Positions 53,275 through 63,093 of a stretch of DNA of 64,000 bases are shown here, piece after piece. Positions within the stretch are counted from its first letter, which is position 1; the number at the start of each line of letters is the position of its first letter. The DNA comes from Thalassotalea nanhaiensis (GTDB taxonomy: Bacteria > Pseudomonadota > Gammaproteobacteria > Enterobacterales > Alteromonadaceae): contig NZ_CP134146.1 of the NCBI RefSeq assembly GCF_031583575.1, positions 4,154,001 through 4,218,000 on the forward strand, read 5' to 3'. The notes under the pieces were generated by a model. That model saw only the letters and a list, made by a program, of their open reading frames with translations, ran no database searches and was not told the origin of the DNA. The position numbers and the translations under genes are program-made.

Positions 53275-55175
53275 AAACTTTCTTCTTTACTCAAGAAGGC
53301 TTCAAAGATTAGCAGTGCCCATATGAATACACCGTGATTCTGTTGTCTATTTTGGTGTTCCTCAATTAAAGACTTAACTTGACTAATATTGAAAATATCA
53401 GCATTTACAAAAGCATTAGTGAATATTTTATTCTCTAATGTTTCTATTGGAATCTGTCTCATCCACTCATCTAATGGTGAAGTGAAACTCATCTTTTTTC
53501 GTTCTAAAACAAACTCTGGGACTAATCCTTTTAATGATTTGACTAAAACTTGTTTTACTTTGCTACCTCTTAAATTGAGTTTAGGTGCTAAACCAAGTCC
53601 CCATTCCACAATTTTATGATCTAGAAATGGTACTCTTACTTCTAAAGAATTAGCCATACTTGCTCGGTCAGCTTTGGTCAAAATATCTCCAGGGAGATAG
53701 GTTTTAAAATCGATATATTGTATTTGTTTCAGTGTAGGTAAATGATTTACTTGCTTAGCTAATAATTTAAATTCATCCTCTGAGCTGTAACCTGCAAGTT
53801 TTTCTTTAAATTGATAGGAATAAACTTGCTGTAGCAGTTCTGAATTGATTATAGACATTGCGCGATGAAAACTAGTTATCGGGTTATTCACCAAGGCTTG
53901 GAAAGTAGATTTTGCACGTAAAAAACGAGGTGCTCTATCAAGTTTAGGGTATATTTTTGCTAAGAAACTAAAAAATGGTTTGCGAATAAAGCCAGGTATA
54001 ACACCTCTAAATCGCTCTTCCAATTGCAGCATTTGATAATTTCTATAGCCTAAAAAGAGTTCATCACTACCGTCACCAGAGAGCGCAACTTTTACTTTTT
54101 CTCTAGTCGTTTTACTTAATATCAAAGTTGGGATTGCGGAATTATCAGCAAAAGGCTCATCAAAAACATCTATTACGTTAGCAACTAACGATAAGTCATT
54201 TACTGAAACGTTGGTTTCAAAGTGAGTAGTATTGAAATATTTAGCAACTTGCTCTGCATAATAAGATTCATCATATTTTAATAAGTCAAAGCCTATTGAG
54301 CAGGTTGTTACAGGCTCTGGCTTTATTTGACTGATCAATGCAACTAACGCCGAAGAGTCAACACCGCCGGACAGAAAAACGCCTAATGGCACATCAGCTA
54401 TAAGATGCTTTTTAATTGCCTCATTTAACTTTAACTGAACCGTTTCTTGATCAAAATTTTGACTATCTACATTTATATAATCGAGTGGGTCCCAATAGCA
54501 TTTATTTATTAATTGCTCAGGTTTGTTTTGATCTAATAAAATGTAATGCCCAGGTAAAATCTTATATATTGATTTATAAATAGATTTTGGCTCAAGAATA
54601 TAGCCAAGAGAGAAATAGTCTTCTATAGCTTGCGAATTGAGAGCTAACGATATTTTATCGTTACATTTTAATGCCTTGATTTCTGAGGAGAATAAAAACG
54701 ATTGATCATCAGCCTTAGAGTAATGTAAAGGTTTGATACCCAACCTGTCTCGTGCAGCAAAGAGGTGTTTGTTCTTTTTATCCCATAGAACAAAAGCAAA
54801 CATACCCTGTAATTTTTTTACGCAATCAGCATGCCATTCGAGCCACGCATTTACAATAACTTCAGTGTCACTTTCAGTGTTAAATACATAGCCTTTTTCG
54901 CGCAGCTCGGCTCTTAATTCAATATAATTATATATCTCTCCATTAAAGGTTATACCAATAGTTTGAGTGTCGTCGAATAGAGGCTGTCTACCACCTTCAA
55001 TATCAATAATTGATAGCCTGGTATGTGCTAATGCTATGTTTTTATTTCCATCATCTTGCCAAATATTGCTATCATCCGGACCTCTGTGGTTCTGACTATT
55101 ATTCATTTTATTCAATAGCTTGAGATCTACCTCATATTGAATGTCATGATTAAAAATAGCCACAATCCCACACAT
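53271..55175 (-). CDS. XrtA/PEP-CTERM system amidotransferase (asparagine synthase-like)
   Basis: The 634-residue protein has Cys2 as nucleophile (MCGIVAIFN), the glutaminase motifs NHRGPDDSN and ITFNGEIYNYIELR, and the synthetase motifs LSGGVDSSALVALI and SGDGSDELFLGYRNY. Its position next to xrtA fits the exosortase-A amidotransferase family (TIGR03108, from memory). The likely job is amidation of a uronic acid in the repeat unit. A second family member at 42928 is encoded in another operon. Confidence 0.92.
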   Translation of the reverse strand: MCGIVAIFNHDIQYEVDLKLLNKMNNSQNHRGPDDSNIWQDDGNKNIALAHTRLSIIDIEGGRQPLFDDTQTIGITFNGEIYNYIELRAELREKGYVFNTESDTEVIVNAWLEWHADCVKKLQGMFAFVLWDKKNKHLFAARDRLGIKPLHYSKADDQSFLFSSEIKALKCNDKISLALNSQAIEDYFSLGYILEPKSIYKSIYKILPGHYILLDQNKPEQLINKCYWDPLDYINVDSQNFDQETVQLKLNEAIKKHLIADVPLGVFLSGGVDSSALVALISQIKPEPVTTCSIGFDLLKYDESYYAEQVAKYFNTTHFETNVSVNDLSLVANVIDVFDEPFADNSAIPTLILSKTTREKVKVALSGDGSDELFLGYRNYQMLQLEERFRGVIPGFIRKPFFSFLAKIYPKLDRAPRFLRAKSTFQALVNNPITSFHRAMSIINSELLQQVYSYQFKEKLAGYSSEDEFKLLAKQVNHLPTLKQIQYIDFKTYLPGDILTKADRASMANSLEVRVPFLDHKIVEWGLGLAPKLNLRGSKVKQVLVKSLKGLVPEFVLERKKMSFTSPLDEWMRQIPIETLENKIFTNAFVNADIFNISQVKSLIEEHQNRQQNHGVFIWALLIFEAFLSKEESL

Positions 55176-55185
55176 AAAAGTCCCT

Positions 55186-55998
55186 TTACCTGATCCTGTT
55201 TAAACGCTGATATAAATTATCTAATCCCCAAAAATATTTATGCTTTCGCATTAAATAAACTAGACCTTTAAGATGATGAAGATGAAACATTGATAATCTA
55301 AATCCTCTTGATAATTCCTGAGCATCATGAACTACCTCAACATCTGGTAGGTAAGTAATTTTATAACCTTGTTCCCACACGCGAATACAGTAGTCGACAT
55401 CTTCAGGTGAGTAGAAAATATTTTCATCAAATAATCCTGTGTCCATAAACGCTTTTTGTGAAATCATCCAACATGCCGAAATAGCGTAATCAACGGAAAT
55501 TGGAGCTTTTGCGCTTTGAAGATAATTAGTAATTTTTTCAAATTTTTTTAAAAACAAGAAACGTTTGATTTTATGGATTAATGTAGGAAATTTATCGCAA
55601 GACATTTGAAAATTGCCATTTCGATAAAATAATCTCGGGACTGCAATTCCAGTTTCAGGGTTGTGCTTTAAATAATTAATCAAGGAGGTTATCGCCTGAG
55701 AGGTTACATAAGCATCTGAATCTATAATCAGAATATATTCGCCTTTAACTTGTCTCAGGGCTGCATTGCGTGAATACGTAGTGCCTTTATTTTCATTAAA
55801 TAGAATAGTCGATATTAAATGTTCGTTTTTATGTTGAAAAGATTCAATTAGCTCTACACTGCCATCAGTTGATCCATTATCCACAACAAAAATTTCATTT
55901 GCCATTTCTAAGGGTTTTAATGCTTCGATAAGATGTAGCAGGCATCGCTCTAATGGTGTAATAGAGTTATATGACAGTATCACGACAGAAATATACAT
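55186..55998 (-). CDS. Glycosyltransferase family 2
   Basis: The 270-residue protein has a GT-A core: ISVVILSYNSITPLERCL, IFVVDNGSTDGSVEL, and YILIIDSDAYVTS with the metal-binding DSD. FYSPEDVDYCIRVWEQGYK gives the family's ED motif. The ATG at 55998 has GGTGG about eight bases upstream; a GTG directly after the xrtA stop is a possible earlier start. It lies between xrtA and the amidotransferase. Confidence 0.9.
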   Translation of the reverse strand: MYISVVILSYNSITPLERCLLHLIEALKPLEMANEIFVVDNGSTDGSVELIESFQHKNEHLISTILFNENKGTTYSRNAALRQVKGEYILIIDSDAYVTSQAITSLINYLKHNPETGIAVPRLFYRNGNFQMSCDKFPTLIHKIKRFLFLKKFEKITNYLQSAKAPISVDYAISACWMISQKAFMDTGLFDENIFYSPEDVDYCIRVWEQGYKITYLPDVEVVHDAQELSRGFRLSMFHLHHLKGLVYLMRKHKYFWGLDNLYQRLNRIR

Positions 55999-56010
55999 TA
56001 TAGAGGCCAC

Positions 56011-57501
56011 CTAGTTGGCATGATTCACCTCAACTAAAAGTAGTTCTTGTAAGTTATTTTGCATATATTTATCTAATGTTTCATTTGCACCCAACGAATT
56101 ATCCATTGATAAAATAAACGCTTTACCACCTAAGTCTGAGAAGGTTAATTTGTTATATAACTGCAACGCTTTTACGTGTAATTTATTCGCTAAAAATGAA
56201 TTGCCAACTTGATAAATAAGTCGAATTATTCTTTCTTTTCCTAATGAATTAACAATTAGAATCTGTTGATAAACAATCTGTTTTCCTGTTGCGAGTTCAA
56301 CCTCCCCATTCGATATATCACTAATAGTCCAAATTGTTTCATCAAAAAGTTTGTTCTGAAAACTAATCAATTCCTTACGATCAGTTTCAAAATAATAAGT
56401 TGCAGTAAACACATCTATAAAACTTCCTTTAGTGCTTACTTTTTTATAATCCAATGAATCAGCATGTGGAAAAGTTGGTTGCCATTGTAAAGGTGGGAAA
56501 TCCTTTTGTTTGCCATTATCGAGGGTAACTAATTCAGCTTTGATATCGTTTTCTTTTTGTTTATATATATAATTTAAAAATGGTCCAAAACTCATAAAAA
56601 TCAACGTTAAAAAGATAAACCAGTAAGAAGGAAAGTTTACGTTTTTCTTAAAGTTAGATTCTTTGATGTCATACTGAGGCAGTTCTTTATCAGATAAACG
56701 ATTTCCAATGACAAATAAAATTAATAAAATCACACAGAAGAAAAACCAACCATAAACCAAATGATCAAAGCCAACTGCAGCTTGCATGTCTGAAAGATAG
56801 CCTATTAGAATGATTAAAAAGGCCCTAATTCCATTTCCTACTATTGAGACAACAAAGCACAATGTTATGAACAGGGCTTTTTTCCAGAACCCCGTTAAAA
56901 ACAGGTAAGAATATAAAACCCCGATGGTCACTGTAGAAATTAAAAATCTTATCCCACTGCAGGCCTCTGAGACCACGAACTTCCCGTTAGGGATCTGTAT
57001 GTACATTCCATCTCTATAAATCGGAATGTTTAATATTTTAGTCAGTCCAACAGAGATATCAGCTGTGATAAATAATAAATAAGGGATCAGAAAGTCGCCA
57101 ACAGGAATTGCAAATAGCAGAAAGAACAAGGGAAATTTCAAGGTTTTAGTTAGATCTAGACCTAAAAGTGCTAAGCAGATAGATGTGGGGATTAAAAATA
57201 AAAAAAACTGTTCAACAATATTGATGCCTGAAAGGGTTCCTACAAACCACATAATAGAAATAATAAGAGTTAAAAATACTCCTAGCCAAGATGGCCCAAA
57301 TATAACTTCTTGTAGCTTATGCTTTTGTTGGTAAATCAGCCAAATTACTAAGGGAATAATAAAGAATCCATGGCTGTAGGTATTCGACTGAGTCCATGTA
57401 TTTAGGAGCTTTTGAAACGTTGAATAAAAGATACTTATATAAAAGCCTGAAAATATGGCTAATGCTACAAATAACTGCGGACGAATGGTTTTACTATCCA
57501 T
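56011..57501 (-). CDS. xrtA: Exosortase A with C-terminal EpsI domain
   Basis: XrtA is the inner-membrane transpeptidase-like enzyme that recognises and probably cleaves PEP-CTERM signals. The 496-residue protein has about eight membrane helices. The exosortase active-site residues are visible: C181 in VVSEACSGIRFL, R226 in VGNGIRAFLI and H247 in GFDHLVYGWF. The periplasmic C-terminal half (about 330-496) is the EpsI domain often fused to XrtA. The ATG at 57501 has GGGAG upstream and overlaps the deacetylase stop by eight bases. A substrate is encoded at 25134. Confidence 0.96.
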   Translation of the reverse strand: MDSKTIRPQLFVALAIFSGFYISIFYSTFQKLLNTWTQSNTYSHGFFIIPLVIWLIYQQKHKLQEVIFGPSWLGVFLTLIISIMWFVGTLSGINIVEQFFLFLIPTSICLALLGLDLTKTLKFPLFFLLFAIPVGDFLIPYLLFITADISVGLTKILNIPIYRDGMYIQIPNGKFVVSEACSGIRFLISTVTIGVLYSYLFLTGFWKKALFITLCFVVSIVGNGIRAFLIILIGYLSDMQAAVGFDHLVYGWFFFCVILLILFVIGNRLSDKELPQYDIKESNFKKNVNFPSYWFIFLTLIFMSFGPFLNYIYKQKENDIKAELVTLDNGKQKDFPPLQWQPTFPHADSLDYKKVSTKGSFIDVFTATYYFETDRKELISFQNKLFDETIWTISDISNGEVELATGKQIVYQQILIVNSLGKERIIRLIYQVGNSFLANKLHVKALQLYNKLTFSDLGGKAFILSMDNSLGANETLDKYMQNNLQELLLVEVNHAN

Positions 57502-58384
57502 CACAACTCCCAAGTATTACATCTTGCTTCGGATAAATTGGAAATGTTGAATTTGTAAGATAAACATCTTTCATTGTCGAAAAATTAAAATCTTGGATTA
57601 ACAAACGAAGCTTATTCTCCATCCGATTTAAATTCGTATAATGTCTAATTTTTGATAATAAAGGAGCGTTGCTTATGCGAGGTTGGTTAGGGTCAATCTC
57701 CCATGGGTGAAAATAAAAATTATATGGATGAGTTTCGTGCTGATGGTATGAATTAATCCTATTTTTTGAAAAAAAATAGGGATATAAACGAAAATAGCCG
57801 CCACCACCAATACCTACATTTTTATTACCCTTTTTGATAGTTGAAATTGGGATTTCTAATATGCCCTCTTTTCTAGAGTGAGGGAATCTCGGCCAGGATG
57901 GCTCTCCATATAAGTCATGACAAATAGGGTAGGTGCTCGAACTATATTTTATCCCCAATTCTGCCAATACTTGATAAGCCCATACTGTTGTTTCATTAAT
58001 AGAAAAACTCGGAGCTCTATAACCTAATATTTTATCGCCAATTATGTCTTCTATAGTAGATATGCTTCTTGAGACATCAAAAATATATTCATCTCGAGTT
58101 TGCTCTGTAATACGGGTATGTTCGAAGCCATGACTAGCAATTTCATGGCCTGAATTATGTATCGTGCGGATCAAATCTGGATATGCTCTGGCAACCCAGC
58201 CTAAAATAAAAAAAGTAGCTTTTACGTTATGCTGAGCGAACAAATTTAGGATCTTTTTAGTATTATATTCAACCGTAGGCTTTAATGTTTTCCAATCATT
58301 TTTATCTATGGTTTTGGCAAAAGCCGACACATGAAAATAATCTTCAACATCCACTGTCATAGCGTTTTTTACTTTAGCAGACAC
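57494..58384 (-). CDS. XrtA-associated polysaccharide deacetylase (DUF3473 type)
   Basis: The 296-residue protein begins KNAMTVDVEDYFHVSAFAK, the characteristic N-terminus of deacetylases in exosortase loci (TIGR03006, from memory). It contains the NodB core KATFFILGWVARAYPDL and SGHEIASHGFEHTRI, then YRAPSFSI and the C-terminal domain HPYNFYFHPWEID. It should remove acetyl groups from lipid-linked or nascent EPS. The start is a GTG at 58384, five bases after the sugar-transferase stop. Confidence 0.94.
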   Translation of the reverse strand: MSAKVKNAMTVDVEDYFHVSAFAKTIDKNDWKTLKPTVEYNTKKILNLFAQHNVKATFFILGWVARAYPDLIRTIHNSGHEIASHGFEHTRITEQTRDEYIFDVSRSISTIEDIIGDKILGYRAPSFSINETTVWAYQVLAELGIKYSSSTYPICHDLYGEPSWPRFPHSRKEGILEIPISTIKKGNKNVGIGGGGYFRLYPYFFSKNRINSYHQHETHPYNFYFHPWEIDPNQPRISNAPLLSKIRHYTNLNRMENKLRLLIQDFNFSTMKDVYLTNSTFPIYPKQDVILGSCDG

Positions 58385-58389
58385 AGTAT

Positions 58390-59772
58390 TTACCGACCTT
58401 TCCCAAATAGCACCACTTCTGCAGTCTGTATTAAAATAAGCAAATCAAGCATGAAACTTCGATGTTTAATGTAATACAAATCAAACTTTAATTTTTCTTG
58501 TGCATCTTTATCGTCAGCCCCATAAGGATATTTCAATTGTGCCCATCCGGTAATCCCAGCTTTTACATTATGTCGTTCATTATAATAAGGGATAATTTTC
58601 CTAAATTTTTCAACAAATTCAGGGCGTTCCGGCCTTGGACCTACAAAGCCCATATCACCTGCAAGTACATTATATATTTGCGGAAGCTCATCAATTCTAT
58701 ATTTACGTAGATAGTGTCCAACTTTAGTCACCCTTGGGTCACTTATGGATGTACATTCAGCGCCGTTAGGTTCAGAATCTTCTTGCATACTGCGAAATTT
58801 AACCATGTTAAAAATTCGCCCATTTAAGCCTACCCTCTCTTGCCAAAAAAAAGCTGGTGAAAATAAACCATTTTCAATCTTTATTGCAAAATATGCCATA
58901 AGCATGAATGGCCAAGTAATAACTAAAAGTATTAAAGATAAGCAGGCATTGAACAACCAATCTAATGAATTTCTAAGATCATTATTGGATGTAAAGCCTT
59001 CTGAATAAATCACCCAACTTGGATAAATTAAGTTTACGGCTATTTGCCCTGTTTCTCTTTCAATAAAATCCAAAATGTCTGAAACTAGTACTCCCCTAAT
59101 CTTACAAGCGAACAGCTCATCAACAGGTAAATTCTCACGCCTCTCATCTGTCGCTACGACAATTTCATGTATATGATTATTCAGTACATATTCAATGATA
59201 CTAGTGTCTAACTTTATTAAATTATCTTCATTAATAAAGACTTCTGTATCACCCGGCATAGAAACAAAGCCAAGTAAATTAAAACCTTTTCGATCAATCT
59301 CTCGGCGCATTCTCTTTTCAATAATCAATGCTCTTTGCCCGACACCAAGAACTAAAACATTGCTCCGCGCCAAACCCAACACGTTAAATGCAATCAAGAT
59401 CAGGCGAAAACTAGCCGATAAAATTAAACTGAACAAGCAAGCATTAAAGAGGATTTGACCATGATAAAGCGGCGATTGAATAAATATCTGTAGTATATTT
59501 AACAGCACGAAACTGATGATAATCGCTAAAATCAAACGTTGAGCGATACCACCAAATTTCTCCCTTAGTTTTGATTTATACAAGCCTAACCCTAAACAAG
59601 AAAGTTGTAAGGTTATGGTAAAAATCACACCCTTACTGATAAAGTCAAATTGTAGGAACTGCTCAAAAGATTCAATTGATGCAAGCGTGAAGCTCCCGAA
59701 AAAAATGAGGACATCAACAAACAGTAAAATCTTTAACATCAAAGATAAGTAATGTGAGTTATTATTTTTCAC
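58390..59772 (-). CDS. Initiating undecaprenyl-phosphate sugar transferase, PEP-CTERM type
   Basis: The 460-residue protein has N-terminal membrane helices, a nucleotide-binding-like middle region (NVLVLGVGQRALIIEKRM) and a C-terminal WbaP/PssY-type catalytic domain: FSPAFFWQERVGLNG, MVKFRSMQEDSE, LRKYRIDELPQIYNVL, MGFVGPRPERPEF and KAGITGWAQL. It corresponds to the EpsB-like sugar transferases of exosortase loci (TIGR03013, from memory). It starts EPS synthesis by moving a sugar-phosphate to undecaprenyl phosphate. It is the first gene of the long xrtA operon; its promoter must lie in 59773-59938. Confidence 0.94.
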   Translation of the reverse strand: MKNNNSHYLSLMLKILLFVDVLIFFGSFTLASIESFEQFLQFDFISKGVIFTITLQLSCLGLGLYKSKLREKFGGIAQRLILAIIISFVLLNILQIFIQSPLYHGQILFNACLFSLILSASFRLILIAFNVLGLARSNVLVLGVGQRALIIEKRMRREIDRKGFNLLGFVSMPGDTEVFINEDNLIKLDTSIIEYVLNNHIHEIVVATDERRENLPVDELFACKIRGVLVSDILDFIERETGQIAVNLIYPSWVIYSEGFTSNNDLRNSLDWLFNACLSLILLVITWPFMLMAYFAIKIENGLFSPAFFWQERVGLNGRIFNMVKFRSMQEDSEPNGAECTSISDPRVTKVGHYLRKYRIDELPQIYNVLAGDMGFVGPRPERPEFVEKFRKIIPYYNERHNVKAGITGWAQLKYPYGADDKDAQEKLKFDLYYIKHRSFMLDLLILIQTAEVVLFGKGR

Positions 59773-59938
59773 CCTTAAACCGCCTTGTATTGTTTTTAAT
59801 AAGCCTATCCATAACCTTTTTAATAATAGACCAACTTAATAAAGATGAGCTTATTTCACTCATTTTTTGGTTAAAAAAGCATCTATGAACTAGTATTTTT
59901 AATGTAAAAATAATTAAATTAAGAGTAAGGCTAAAAAT
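59773..59938. promoter_or_regulatory. Divergent promoter region of the xrtA operon and export operon
   Basis: These 166 AT-rich bases separate the first genes of the two divergent EPS operons and must contain both promoters. I see no sigma-54 -24/-12 motif or clear inverted repeat. Confidence 0.5.
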
Positions 59939-60577
59939 ATGACAAAAGGATTTTCTCTCTTATATTCAAGAATGTTAGCTACTTTGTTGTGTTTTATAAT
60001 TTATGGTTGCAGTTCAACACATACGTTACCAACAGCTACCATTTACCCGGCAAAAACAGATACGGCTGCGGCGTATAACTATTTGATTGGCCCTGGTGAT
60101 CAATTAAATATTTTTGTGTGGCGTAATCCAGAAGTTTCCGGCAGTTTTATTGTGCGACCTGACGGCAAAATTACTACCTCATTAGTTGAAGATATTTCCG
60201 CTTCGGGTAAAACCCCTACCCAACTTGCTAGGCTAATTGAGAAACGATTATCAACATACTTACGTGAGCCTATTGTTACTGTAACGATAAATAACTTTGT
60301 CGGTCCTTTTAGTGAACAAATTCGTGTTATTGGCGAAGCAACTCAACCTAGGGCGGTTAACTATGGTCAGAATATGACCTTACTTGATGTGATGATTGCA
60401 GTTGGTGGCTTGACAGATTTTGCTGACGGTAATGATGCCATATTAGTACGAATCGAAAATGGCAGGCAAAAACAATATCAATTAAACATTGAAGACCTAA
60501 TAAAGTCAGGTGATATCAAAGCTAATGTGGATGTCTTACCAGGTGATATTATCGTTATTCCAGAAGCATGGTTTTAA
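59939..60577 (+). CDS. EPS export outer-membrane lipoprotein (Wza-like, XrtA-associated)
   Basis: The 212-residue protein has a lipoprotein signal ending at C24 (FIIYGCSS) and polysaccharide-export domains: YLIGPGDQLNIFVWRNPEVS, VRPDGKITTSLVEDISASG, and later VIGEATQPRAVNYGQNMTLLDVM. It is shorter than Wza and matches the exosortase-associated export proteins (TIGR03027, from memory). It would form or seed the outer-membrane channel for the EPS. It starts the export operon. Confidence 0.94.
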   Translation: MTKGFSLLYSRMLATLLCFIIYGCSSTHTLPTATIYPAKTDTAAAYNYLIGPGDQLNIFVWRNPEVSGSFIVRPDGKITTSLVEDISASGKTPTQLARLIEKRLSTYLREPIVTVTINNFVGPFSEQIRVIGEATQPRAVNYGQNMTLLDVMIAVGGLTDFADGNDAILVRIENGRQKQYQLNIEDLIKSGDIKANVDVLPGDIIVIPEAWF

Positions 60578-60598
60578 ACAATAAAAAGATTACTTTGA

Positions 60599-62200
60599 AT
60601 GCATGAGCAAATTGAAAAATTTAAAGAAACATTACTAGGTGTTTGGGCAAAAAAACACTATGTAATTATTTCCACATGGCTGATCTGTCCTATAGGTTGG
60701 CTAGGTGTTGCTTCATTACCCGATCAGTATAAAGCTTCGGCAAGAGTTTATGTAGATACACAATCTTTATTACGCCCCCTAATGAAAGGCTTAATGGTTG
60801 AAACTGATCCCAACACTCAAATTAGATTAATGATAAAGACCTTGTTAAGTCGCCCTAACCTTGAACGTATTGTACGTATGACCGATTTAGACTTACAAGC
60901 CCAAAACAATGATGAATTCGAAAAGTTAATTGAAAACTTAAAAGAAGATATCATCATTGATAGTGCAGGTAGAGAAAATATCTACACACTTTCAATTACA
61001 GAGAAAGATCCACAACTTGCTAAAAATATTGTGCAAGCAGCGTTAACCGTTTTTATCGAAAACACTTTAGGTGAAACCCGCAGCGATACCGATACTGCTC
61101 AACAGTTTCTACAACAACAAATATCTGATTACGAACAACGATTAATTGCCGCTGAAAAACGCCTTACTGAGTTTAAACAGAAATACAGCGGAGTAATGCC
61201 AAATGATACCGGCGGTTTTTATACTGCCTTAAATAGTGCAAATTCAAAGTTAAAGGCAACTAAATTAGAATTATTAGAAGCACAAACTCAACTCAAATCA
61301 GCAAAAGCACAGCTTTCAAAAGAAAGATCTGTAGGTAAAAATATTTCTGAAAACATCATTAATGACAGCACAATTGCAACTACTTATGATGACCGTATTG
61401 TACAATTACAAACCGACTTAGATGCATTGTTAATCAGCTACACCGAACGCCATCCAGATGTTCGCGAGTTAAACCGTCGCTTAAACGAGCTTACGTCGCT
61501 AAGAAAAAAAGAGCTAGAAGAGTATTATCAAGCGTTATCCGATAATGAAGAAAGCGGTAACGTTACAGGCAATAATTCATCTAATAACAATCCTGTTTAT
61601 CAAGAAATGCGCATTCAAATAAATCAGTTAGAAAACTTGGTGGCATCACTCAATGTACGAGTTGAAGATTATCAAAACCAAGTAAACCAACTGAATGCAA
61701 AGATACATATTTTGCCTGAAGTAGAAGCCGAATTAGTGGCATTAAATCGAGACTATGCAATTAATAAGAAAAAGTACGAAGAATTATTATCAAGAAGAGA
61801 AACCGCTGCTTTAGCAAAACAAGCAGATGCAACCTCGGATAAAATACAATTTAGAGTTATCGATCCAGCAAGAGCTCCTCTTAAACCTACAGGGCCATAT
61901 CGTATTGCTTACTTTTTTGCAGTTTTTCTCATAGGTATTGTCGCAGGAACGGGCGTAGCTGTGTTAATGATTCAAATTACCCCTTTAGTGGTTTCAACAA
62001 CACAATTAAGTAGAGAGCTGCAGTTACCAATATTTGGAGTTGTTAGTGCTACTGAAAAATTACATTTAAAAAGTGTTTATAAAAAGAAAACACGCTGGTT
62101 TATCACTTCTAATCTAATGCTTATTATTTTATTAATTGTATTTATTACTTACTTTTTGGCACCTGAACTTATTCAGCCACAATTGAAAAGGATTTTCTAA
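60599..62200 (+). CDS. XrtA-associated chain-length determinant protein (Wzz-like)
   Basis: The 533-residue protein has an N-terminal Wzz domain (GVWAKKHYVIISTWLICPIG, SARVYVDTQSLLRPLM), a long periplasmic coiled coil (about 170-390) and a C-terminal membrane segment (IAYFFAVFLIGIVAGTGVAV). An additional membrane segment is at the very end (SNLMLIILLIVFITYFLAPE). This matches the exosortase-associated chain-length family (TIGR03007, from memory). It regulates EPS polymer length with the next gene's kinase, which begins two bases after its stop. Confidence 0.94.
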   Translation: MHEQIEKFKETLLGVWAKKHYVIISTWLICPIGWLGVASLPDQYKASARVYVDTQSLLRPLMKGLMVETDPNTQIRLMIKTLLSRPNLERIVRMTDLDLQAQNNDEFEKLIENLKEDIIIDSAGRENIYTLSITEKDPQLAKNIVQAALTVFIENTLGETRSDTDTAQQFLQQQISDYEQRLIAAEKRLTEFKQKYSGVMPNDTGGFYTALNSANSKLKATKLELLEAQTQLKSAKAQLSKERSVGKNISENIINDSTIATTYDDRIVQLQTDLDALLISYTERHPDVRELNRRLNELTSLRKKELEEYYQALSDNEESGNVTGNNSSNNNPVYQEMRIQINQLENLVASLNVRVEDYQNQVNQLNAKIHILPEVEAELVALNRDYAINKKKYEELLSRRETAALAKQADATSDKIQFRVIDPARAPLKPTGPYRIAYFFAVFLIGIVAGTGVAVLMIQITPLVVSTTQLSRELQLPIFGVVSATEKLHLKSVYKKKTRWFITSNLMLIILLIVFITYFLAPELIQPQLKRIF

Positions 62201-62202
62201 TT

Positions 62203-63093
62203 ATGTCTACAATTGAGCAAGCATTGGCGAAGAAATTAGCGGAAAGAGAAAGCCAGCATAGTGAAGAAAAGCAACCTGATAATTCCGCAGAAGTAAGTGG
62301 TATCCATAAAGAACAGGTAATCACTTCGACAGAAAGTACTGCAAATAATTACTTCGAAATTGATACACAAAAATTGTCTAACAATGATTTTATTATTCAA
62401 GATATAGAGGATAGCAAGCAAACATTAATTGCCGAGTTTCGACAAATTAAACGTAAGCTTTTAAATAATGCATTTGGCGCAGTTGCTAAAACACTACAAA
62501 ATCCAAACTTGATCATGATCACCAGCCCGAAAGCGAATGAAGGCAAAACTTTTATCGCTTTGAATCTAGCGTTAAGTATTGCTCAAGAACAAGATAAAAC
62601 CGTGTTATTAATTGATGCTGATGTACTAAGACCAAGTGTATTGAATGAGTGTGGAGTTAAGTCAAAACCAGGTTTAATTGAATACCTTCTGAATGATTCT
62701 AAAGACATTAGAGATATTATTTATCACACCAATATAGATAATCTTAAAATAATACCGGCAGGTACTCCTCATCATTTATCCAATGAATTACTCGCCAGCG
62801 AGCGAATGGCTAAACTGGCCCAAGAGTTATCCTCACGGTACCCAGACAGGGTTGTTATTTTTGATTCGCCACCATTACTTGGCATTTCAGAGACATCAGT
62901 ATTGGCACAACTTATGGGCCAAGCATTAATCGCCGTTGAAGAAAATAGAACCTCTTTACATGATGTACAACAGGCAAGTGCATTATTACACGATGAGCTA
63001 GCCAAAGGACTGGTATTAAACAAAGCATTTCACGCACAAAAGGAACTATATGGTTATTACGGTTACGGATACGGTAAAAGAACACCTCAATAA
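62203..63093 (+). CDS. XrtA-associated tyrosine autokinase
   Basis: The 296-residue protein is a separate BY-kinase domain. The Walker A motif is SPKANEGKTFIALN with K115; Walker A' is TVLLIDADVLRPS; Walker B is VVIFDSPPLLG. The C-terminus carries a tyrosine cluster (YGYYGYGYG) for autophosphorylation. The charged N-terminal 80 residues resemble the exosortase-type kinases (TIGR03018, from memory). It works with the chain-length protein to control EPS assembly. Its last 44 bases are also read in another frame by the next gene. Confidence 0.94.
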   Translation: MSTIEQALAKKLAERESQHSEEKQPDNSAEVSGIHKEQVITSTESTANNYFEIDTQKLSNNDFIIQDIEDSKQTLIAEFRQIKRKLLNNAFGAVAKTLQNPNLIMITSPKANEGKTFIALNLALSIAQEQDKTVLLIDADVLRPSVLNECGVKSKPGLIEYLLNDSKDIRDIIYHTNIDNLKIIPAGTPHHLSNELLASERMAKLAQELSSRYPDRVVIFDSPPLLGISETSVLAQLMGQALIAVEENRTSLHDVQQASALLHDELAKGLVLNKAFHAQKELYGYYGYGYGKRTPQ

